18,693 nt of DNA, taken from positions 1 through 18,693 of the forward strand of contig JBJEQJ010000005.1 in assembly GCA_051881695.1 (NCBI GenBank), read 5' to 3'. Position numbers and translations under genes: made by a program. Positions 13,631 through 18,693 of the stretch are shown here, one piece after another (the stretch's first letter is position 1; each line of letters opens with the position of its first letter). Below the pieces are notes generated by a model, which did not search any database, was not told the origin of the DNA, and worked only from the letters and a program-made list of their open reading frames with translations. Source of the stretch: CAYJFG01 sp051881695. Lineage in GTDB: Bacteria > Bacillota > Clostridia > Oscillospirales > Acutalibacteraceae.

Positions 13631-14854
13631 TCAGGTTCTGTAATCTCCGTTTATCTTTACATAGTCGTACGTTAAGTCACAGCCGAATGCCTGTGCTTCG
13701 CCGTTACCGTCATTAAGCTCAATATTTATTGTTATTTCCTTTTCAGACAAAATCTCTTTTGCTTTTTCCTCGCTGAAGTCAATTCCTGCGCCGTTTTTGC
13801 AAACGGGAAGCTCGCCCTTTTCCGATATAAACGAAACGTCCACCTTATTAATATCAACGTCACAGCCGCTGTAGCCTATTGCGCACAGCACTCTGCCCCA
13901 GTTTGCGTCGGCGCCGAACATAGCCGCCTTTAACAGGCTGGAGCAAACAACAGACTTTGCAACGCCCTTTGCATCCTGCCTTGTCTTTGCGCCCTTAACG
14001 TCTGCAACAATCAGCTTTGTTGCCCCCTCGCCGTCGCCTGCAAGCATTTTTGATATTTTTTTAAGCACAGCTCTAAGTGCCGTAACAAATACACCGTAGG
14101 CTTCGTTTTCTTCATCTATTTCTTTGTTTCCTGCCTTACCGGACGCCATAATTGCAAGCGTATCGTTTGTTGAGGTGTCGCCGTCTACGCTTACCATATT
14201 AAAGGTATCCTCCGCACAGTCCGCAAGCGCCTTTTTTAGCATTGGTGCAGATATTGCGGCGTCTGTTGTGATAAAGCTTAACATAGTAGCCATATTTATA
14301 TGTATCATACCGCTTCCCTTTGCAATACCGCCTATTACAACCCTTTTGCCGTCTATTTCACATTCTGCGGCGGCTTCCTTTTCTACGGTGTCTGTCGTCA
14401 TAATCGCCTGTGCGGCGCTGTGTCCGCCTTCCTTTGAAAGCATTGCGGCAAGCTCCTTTGCCTTGCTTTTAATCGGCTCAATAGGAAGCACCTGACCGAT
14501 AACGCCTGTTGACGCTACAATTACATCACGTTCGGATATGCCAAGCACCTGTGCGGCTACGGCGCACATTTCCTCAGCTTTTTCTATTCCGTCGGCATTG
14601 CAGGTGTTTGCGTTGCCGCTGTTTACAATAACTGCCTGCGCCTTACCGTTTTCCAGGTTTTTCTTTGTAACAATAATCGGCGCACCCTTTACCAGATTTT
14701 GAGTATATACCGCCGCCGCATTGCATAAAACGTCGCTGTAAATAAAGGCTAAATCCTTTTTTGTCTTGTTGCCCGGCTTTATGCCGCAGCATATTCCTGC
14801 CGCCGTAAAGCCCTGCGGTGAGGTAACCGTTCCGTCTATGAATTTGTAACACAT
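13631..14854 (-). CDS. argJ: Glutamate N-acetyltransferase ArgJ
   Basis: A 407-residue autoprocessing Ntn-type enzyme that moves the acetyl group from N-acetylornithine to glutamate, closing the acetyl cycle. The self-cleavage site is the MATMLSF motif, giving an N-terminal nucleophile at Thr190 on the beta subunit; the oxyanion-hole region STGVIG is at 115-120. Whether it is monofunctional or also uses acetyl-CoA (bifunctional) cannot be read from sequence, but no argA is seen. GAGAGGA lies about 10 bases before the ATG. The upstream gap to argC is 400 bases and holds tandem repeats, unlike the short gaps elsewhere in the cluster. Confidence 0.96.
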   Translation of the reverse strand: MCYKFIDGTVTSPQGFTAAGICCGIKPGNKTKKDLAFIYSDVLCNAAAVYTQNLVKGAPIIVTKKNLENGKAQAVIVNSGNANTCNADGIEKAEEMCAVAAQVLGISERDVIVASTGVIGQVLPIEPIKSKAKELAAMLSKEGGHSAAQAIMTTDTVEKEAAAECEIDGKRVVIGGIAKGSGMIHINMATMLSFITTDAAISAPMLKKALADCAEDTFNMVSVDGDTSTNDTLAIMASGKAGNKEIDEENEAYGVFVTALRAVLKKISKMLAGDGEGATKLIVADVKGAKTRQDAKGVAKSVVCSSLLKAAMFGADANWGRVLCAIGYSGCDVDINKVDVSFISEKGELPVCKNGAGIDFSEEKAKEILSEKEITINIELNDGNGEAQAFGCDLTYDYVKINGDYRT

Positions 14855-14938
14855 TTATAATCTGTCCTCTCGTTATCTAATTCTCTGTCACATTATGCCT
14901 TAACAGAAATTTCCGCCTGCTGCTTTAAGCTTCTGTAA

Positions 14939-15249
14939 GCAATATTTTTATATGATTTTTATATGCAAGCGGGTGACAAAAAGCCAAGATGTGCGTGCAG
15001 GCAAATTTTTCATTATTCTCATTTTAATTTTTCATTATTCTCATTTTAAAAAGAGTGCGTGCAGGTTGGTTTTTTGGATCTCCGAGCAATACTTTTGTAT
15101 GCGAGTGAGTGACAAAAAGCCAAGATGTGTGTGCAGGCAAATTTTTTCATTATTCTCATTTTAAAAAGAGTGCGTGCAGGTTGGTTTTTTGGAACTCCGA
15201 GCAATATTTTTATATGCGAGTGAGTGACAAAAAGCCAAGATGTGCGTGC
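14939..15249. repeat. Tandem repeat, about 115-bp unit x 2.4, between argC and argJ
   Basis: Units begin with GCAATA(T/C)TTTT at 14939, 15086 and 15201. Units 2 and 3 are 115 bases apart. Unit 1 is 147 bases long because of two internal duplications: a 22-base stretch (AATTTTTCATTATTCTCATT plus TT, directly doubled) and an 11-base TTTTTATATGA/C. Shared cores are GTGACAAAAAGCCAAGATGT, GAGTGCGTGCAGGTTGG and TTTTTTGGA(A/T)CTCCGAG. Unit 3 breaks off at the argC stop. No frame stays coding across units. This is a VNTR-like intergenic array within an operon, so it is probably transcribed. The other part of the gap (14855-14938) has no recognised feature. Confidence 0.85.
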
Positions 15250-15254
15250 TATTT

Positions 15255-16289
15255 TTAAAATGCGGGTGGAATAATCTGAAGGCCTGTCCTTTCATCAAGT
15301 CCGAACACAATGTTCATATTCTGTATAGCCTGACCTGCGGCGCCCTTTACCATATTATCTATTGCAGAAACGGCAACGAGCGTTTGTGTTCTTTCATCTA
15401 TATGCAGGGAAATATCGCAGAAATTTGAATACTTAATATTGTGAATATCTGCTGTCTGTCCGTCGTCAAGAAGCCTTACAAAATATTCATCGCTGTAAAA
15501 ATCTTCGTATGCCTGTCTTATCTGCTGTTTTGTAACACCGTCGTTAAGCCTTGCATAGCAGGTGGATAAAATACCTCTGTTTACCGGCAGCAGATGAGGC
15601 ACAAAGGTGATAGTCACCTTTTCATCCGCAAGGTGAGATAACGTCTGTTCAATTTCGGGCGTGTGGCGGTGGCAGGCAACCTTATAGGGATGAAAGCCCT
15701 CGTTCAAATCGGTAAAATGCGTATTCTGAGAAAGTCCTCTGCCGGCTCCCGTTGCACCGCTTTTACAGTCTGCAATAATACCTGATGTGCTTACCAGACC
15801 AAGCTTTACAGCCGGAGCAAGCGCAAGCGGAACGCCTGTTGTATAGCAGCCGGGATTTGCTATTGTCTTTTTGCCCTTTATATTTTCTCTGAAAAGCTCC
15901 GGCAGAGCGTAAACAGAGTTTTTATGAAGCTGCTTATCTGTATATTCTCCGCCGTACCACTGCTTATAGTCGTCCTCGTTTTCAAGACGGAAGTCTGCAC
16001 CTAAATCTATAAAAATTTTATCCTTGTCGTAACACTCTTTTGCAAGCTCCTGCGAAAGACCGTGCGGAAGAGCCGCAAAGATAACATCGCTTTTATCAAC
16101 AGCCTGCGACTGATTTTCGCAAACCATATCATTTAAAAATTTATATGCCGGGTACACGTCGCTTAATTTTTTTCCCTCAAAAGAAACGGAGCTTACTGCC
16201 GCAATTTCTGCCTGCGGATGGCTCATAAGCAGCCTTACAAGCTCTGCGCCGGCATAGCCTGTTGCCCCTATAATTCCTACTTTTATCAT
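15255..16289 (-). CDS. argC: N-acetyl-gamma-glutamyl-phosphate reductase
   Basis: A 344-residue NADPH-dependent reductase that converts acetylglutamyl phosphate to the semialdehyde. The dinucleotide loop is GATGYAG (8-14), the catalytic cysteine is Cys148 in NPGCYTT, and HRHTPEI (207-213) carries the active-site histidine. The length fits the type 1 (344-residue) form. The reading frame is open 19 codons further upstream, but the start MIKVGIIG is chosen because AAAGGA lies 9 bases before it and the Rossmann fold begins at once. It follows argH by 72 bases. Confidence 0.96.
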   Translation of the reverse strand: MIKVGIIGATGYAGAELVRLLMSHPQAEIAAVSSVSFEGKKLSDVYPAYKFLNDMVCENQSQAVDKSDVIFAALPHGLSQELAKECYDKDKIFIDLGADFRLENEDDYKQWYGGEYTDKQLHKNSVYALPELFRENIKGKKTIANPGCYTTGVPLALAPAVKLGLVSTSGIIADCKSGATGAGRGLSQNTHFTDLNEGFHPYKVACHRHTPEIEQTLSHLADEKVTITFVPHLLPVNRGILSTCYARLNDGVTKQQIRQAYEDFYSDEYFVRLLDDGQTADIHNIKYSNFCDISLHIDERTQTLVAVSAIDNMVKGAAGQAIQNMNIVFGLDERTGLQIIPPAF

Positions 16290-16309
16290 TTTGTTCAGTC
16301 CTTTCACTT

Positions 16310-16329
16310 CCCCGTTTTTACAAAAGGGG
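16310..16329. repeat. Small hairpin in the argH-argC gap
   Basis: CCCC-G-TTTT pairs with AAAA-GGGG (one bulged G, 3-nt loop). It resembles the CCCCTTTTGT..AAAGGGG cores of the intergenic repeats but lacks flanking arms. No T-run follows on the minus strand, so it may only stabilise or pause the operon transcript. Confidence 0.35.
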
Positions 16330-16361
16330 ATCTTCGTGATTGCCAATGCGGTAGGCTTCTG

Positions 16362-17738
16362 TTAATTTTTTGTTATTATCTCTCTTACAAGCTGAATCTG
16401 CCTTAATACGCTTTCATACGCAGGGCCGCCGAACGGCGCTCTGCCGTTTACACAGGCTTCAAGCGATATAGCGTCATACACGCCCTCGTCAAAAGCATCG
16501 CAAACAGCTTTATATTCCTCAATAGGAAGCGTTTCAAGCGTTAAGCCCTTGTCTATGCATTTTGCAACAAGCGTACCTGTTGCCTTGTACGCATCTCTGA
16601 AGGGCAGACCCTTTTTTACAAGGTAGTCTGCACAGTCGGTGGCATTTATAAAGCCGCCTGCCGCCGCACTTCGCATATTCTCGGGTATAACCTTCATAGT
16701 ATCAAGCATTGGTGTAAAGGCAGTAATGCACATTTTAACAGTGTCAACTGCGTCAAAAATTGCTTCCTTGTCCTCCTGCATATCCTTGTTATAAGCAAGA
16801 GGTATGCCCTTCATAACAGTTAAAAGCGTCATTAAATCGCCGAATACTCTGCCGGATTTACCTCTTACAAGCTCTGCAATATCCGGATTTTTCTTTTGCG
16901 GCATAATGCTGGAGCCTGTCGAGAATGCGTCGTCAAGCTCAATAAATTTAAACTCCCACGAGCACCACATAATAATTTCCTCTGAAAAGCGGGAGAGATG
17001 CACCATTATAATGGAAAGAACGCCTGCAAGCTCCATACAGAAATCTCTGTCCGATACGCCGTCAAGACTGTTTGCGGTAATATCCGAAAAGCCTAAAAGC
17101 TTTGCCGTTATGCTTCTGTCAATGGGGTATGTGGTACACGCAAGCGCACCGCTTCCAAGCGGCATAACGTCCATTCTCTTTTTGCAGTCCTTAAGTCTTG
17201 ACAAATCTCTGCAAAGCATTTGTGCATACGCCATAAGGTGATGGCCGAAGGTTATCGGCTGTGCCCTTTGCAGGTGCGTATAGCCGGGCATTACGGTTTT
17301 TGCATACAGCTGTGCCTTGTTACATATAACCTCTACAAGGCTTAAAAGAAGCTTTTCTACCTCGTCACATTCATTTTGTAAATACATTTTTATATCAAGC
17401 GCAACCTGATCGTTCCTGCTTCTGGCCGTATGCAGACGCTTGCCCGTGTCGCCCAGTCTTTTTGTAAGCTCACCCTCAATAAAGGTGTGTATATCCTCTG
17501 CCTGCGGGTCAATTTGGAGCGCTCCGCTTTCAATATCCTTTAATATTGCTTCAAGTCCGTCGCAGATTTTCTCCGCCTCTGCCTTTTCTATAATTCCGCA
17601 CTGTCCAAGCATTGTTGCGTGCGCTATTGAGCCGTTTATATCCTGCTTATACATTCTTTGGTCAAAGGATATGGAAGAGTTAAAATCGTTGGTGGTTTTG
17701 CTTATTTCCTTTTGAAAACGCCCTGTCCAAAGCTTCAT
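16362..17738 (-). CDS. argH: Argininosuccinate lyase
   Basis: A 458-residue member of the fumarase/aspartase superfamily that cleaves argininosuccinate to arginine and fumarate, the final step. Conserved regions: HTARSRNDQ (103-111), THLQRAQP (154-161, with the catalytic His of the family) and the mobile loop signature GSSIMPQKKNPD (275-286), with the catalytic Ser. GAGGTG lies 6 bases before the ATG. It follows argG by 109 bases that carry several hairpins. Confidence 0.97.
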   Translation of the reverse strand: MKLWTGRFQKEISKTTNDFNSSISFDQRMYKQDINGSIAHATMLGQCGIIEKAEAEKICDGLEAILKDIESGALQIDPQAEDIHTFIEGELTKRLGDTGKRLHTARSRNDQVALDIKMYLQNECDEVEKLLLSLVEVICNKAQLYAKTVMPGYTHLQRAQPITFGHHLMAYAQMLCRDLSRLKDCKKRMDVMPLGSGALACTTYPIDRSITAKLLGFSDITANSLDGVSDRDFCMELAGVLSIIMVHLSRFSEEIIMWCSWEFKFIELDDAFSTGSSIMPQKKNPDIAELVRGKSGRVFGDLMTLLTVMKGIPLAYNKDMQEDKEAIFDAVDTVKMCITAFTPMLDTMKVIPENMRSAAAGGFINATDCADYLVKKGLPFRDAYKATGTLVAKCIDKGLTLETLPIEEYKAVCDAFDEGVYDAISLEACVNGRAPFGGPAYESVLRQIQLVREIITKN

Positions 17739-17760
17739 TTAAATCACCTCATAAAATCAG

Positions 17761-17842
17761 CGCAGGGGGCAGAATAGTCACTCCGCCCCCGAAAGCTGTT
17801 ATTTTGCGTATGCACAGCATACGTTTTCGGCTGTAACAGCCG
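17761..17842. other. Cluster of three hairpins in the argG-argH gap
   Basis: Three hairpins are packed between argG and argH: CGGCTGT/ACAGCCG (17828-17842), CGTATGC/GCATACG with a 3-nt loop (17807-17823) and GGGGGC/GCCCCC (17765-17770 with 17784-17789). None has a clear T-run in the minus direction. They may act as a partial terminator, attenuator or mRNA-stability element setting argG and argH levels; that role is inferred. Confidence 0.4.
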
Positions 17843-17847
17843 TTAAA

Positions 17848-18693
17848 TTATTTTATCAAGCCCTTTTTGGCACGAACCTTAATCGGAAGTCCGAACAAAT
17901 TGATAAAGCCTGCCGAATCGTTCTGGTCGTAAACCTCGTCCTCGTCAAAGGTTGCAATTTCTTCATCATAAAGAGAATACGGAGAGGTAACGCCTGCGTC
18001 TATAATATTGCCCTTGTAAAGCTTAAATTTAACCTCGCCCGTAACAGTCTGCTGTGTGCTGTCTACAAATGCAGAGAGAGCTTCTCTAAGCGGTGTGTAC
18101 CACTGTCCGTAATATACAAGCTCTGCAAAGCGGTTAGCCACATTCTGCTTGTAATGCTGGGTATCTCTGTCAAGGCAGATTTCCTCAAGCTTTGCGTGTG
18201 CGGCGTAAAGAATTGTACCGCCCGGTGTTTCGTACACTCCCCTTGCCTTCATACCTACAAGTCTGTTCTCTACCATATCTACAATGCCTATACCGTTTCT
18301 GCCGCCGATTTCGTTCAATGTCTTAACAATAGATACAGCGTCCAGCTTTTCTCCGTTTACAGCTGTCGGCACACCCTTTTCAAAGGAGATTGTAACATAC
18401 TCCGGCTTATCGGGCGCCTGCATCGGGGAAACGCCAAGCTCCAGAAAATCCGGATCATCATATTTAGGCTCGTTTGCCGGGTCCTCAAGGTCGAGTCCCT
18501 CGTGCGACAAATGCCAGATGTTTTTATCCTTAGAGTAGTTTGTTTCTCTGTTTATTTTAAGCGGAATGCCCTTTTCCTCTGCGTAGGCAATCTCTTCCTC
18601 TCTCGACTTGAACTCCCATGTTCTCCACGGAGCAATAATTTTCATATCGGGGGCATATGCTTTTATAGCAAGCTCAAAACGAACCTGGTCGTT
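17848..18693 (-). CDS. argG: Argininosuccinate synthase, C-terminal 281 residues (cut by window edge)
   Basis: An ATP-dependent ligase joining citrulline and aspartate. The frame is open to the right edge, and the visible part begins NDQVRFELA, the conserved GKGNDQVRFE region near the middle of the usual roughly 400-residue protein. Thus about 120 N-terminal residues with the ATP loop lie outside. Visible landmarks include WRTWEF, the conserved EGLDLEDP stretch, IGGRNGIGIVDMVENRLVGMKARGVYETPG (split across the synthase core) and the C-terminal oligomerisation helix. The internal Met at 18645 is not the start. It is the first arg gene of the visible run; the operon promoter lies outside. Confidence 0.95.
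   Translation of the reverse strand, partial: NDQVRFELAIKAYAPDMKIIAPWRTWEFKSREEEIAYAEEKGIPLKINRETNYSKDKNIWHLSHEGLDLEDPANEPKYDDPDFLELGVSPMQAPDKPEYVTISFEKGVPTAVNGEKLDAVSIVKTLNEIGGRNGIGIVDMVENRLVGMKARGVYETPGGTILYAAHAKLEEICLDRDTQHYKQNVANRFAELVYYGQWYTPLREALSAFVDSTQQTVTGEVKFKLYKGNIIDAGVTSPYSLYDEEIATFDEDEVYDQNDSAGFINLFGLPIKVRAKKGLIK

Noticed and set aside
14952..15164. A 70-codon plus-strand ORF in the argC-argJ gap
   Set aside because: It crosses the tandem repeat units, whose length is not a multiple of three, so repeated segments are read in different frames. No domain or ribosome binding site is seen.
14939..15249. CRISPR array
   Set aside because: Units are about 115 bp with near-identical full length rather than short repeats with unique spacers, and no cas gene is present.
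16290..16346. Longer argC start at 16346
   Set aside because: It would add 19 residues not found in the family and lacks a ribosome binding site, while ATG 16289 has AAAGGA at 9 bases.
10945..17847. T-box, riboswitch or ARG box inside the arginine cluster
   Set aside because: The intercistronic gaps were read for T-box or ARG-box-like motifs and none could be supported. The operon promoter lies beyond the right edge.

Overview
The window looks like chromosomal DNA from a low-to-moderate GC Firmicute of class Clostridia, probably a gut-type relative of Oscillospirales or Eubacteriales. The grounds are strong AGGAGG/AAAGGA ribosome binding sites, typical clostridial families (a DUF4830-like lipoprotein, a zinc-ribbon membrane protein, a carbohydrate ABC ATPase standing alone, an MnmA with an RTCC motif) and short palindromic intergenic repeats built on CCCTTGTTAAAGGG. 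The genus is inferred, not proven.

Left part (1-5440). A MITE-like palindromic repeat and a perfect 17-bp inverted repeat are followed by a small zinc-ribbon membrane protein (-), a CYTH protein (+), a multi-sugar-type ABC ATPase (-), and a minus-strand run of FlK-like thioesterase, HAD phosphatase, DUF4830-like lipoprotein and RsuA/RluB-family pseudouridine synthase.

Middle (5441-7960). An HGSNAT-like membrane acyltransferase (+) and the GTPase/ATPase ychF (+) flank a 578-base stretch with no long gene. That stretch holds the most interesting element of the window: two convergent promoters, a 17-codon hydrophobic ORF with a strong but hairpin-sequestered ribosome binding site (-), a roughly 95-nt RNA on the opposite strand (+), and a shared terminator in which the two transcripts overlap. 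This is the architecture of a type I toxin-antitoxin module. I do not recognise the peptide family.

Right part (7975-18693). A ten-gene minus-strand run is read argG (cut by the window edge), argH, argC, argJ, argB, a YpeA-like GNAT, argD, argF, nadA, mnmA. It covers the acetyl-cycle arginine pathway from glutamate/acetylornithine to arginine except carbamoyl phosphate synthetase and a classical argA. ArgJ recycles the acetyl group, ArgB has the N-terminal helix of arginine-inhibited NAG kinases, and ArgF, ArgG and ArgH finish the pathway. NadA (NAD precursor synthesis) and MnmA (tRNA 2-thiolation) lie at the distal end with short gaps. The argC-argJ gap carries a tandem repeat of about 115 bp. 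No tRNA, rRNA, CRISPR array or insertion sequence was seen.
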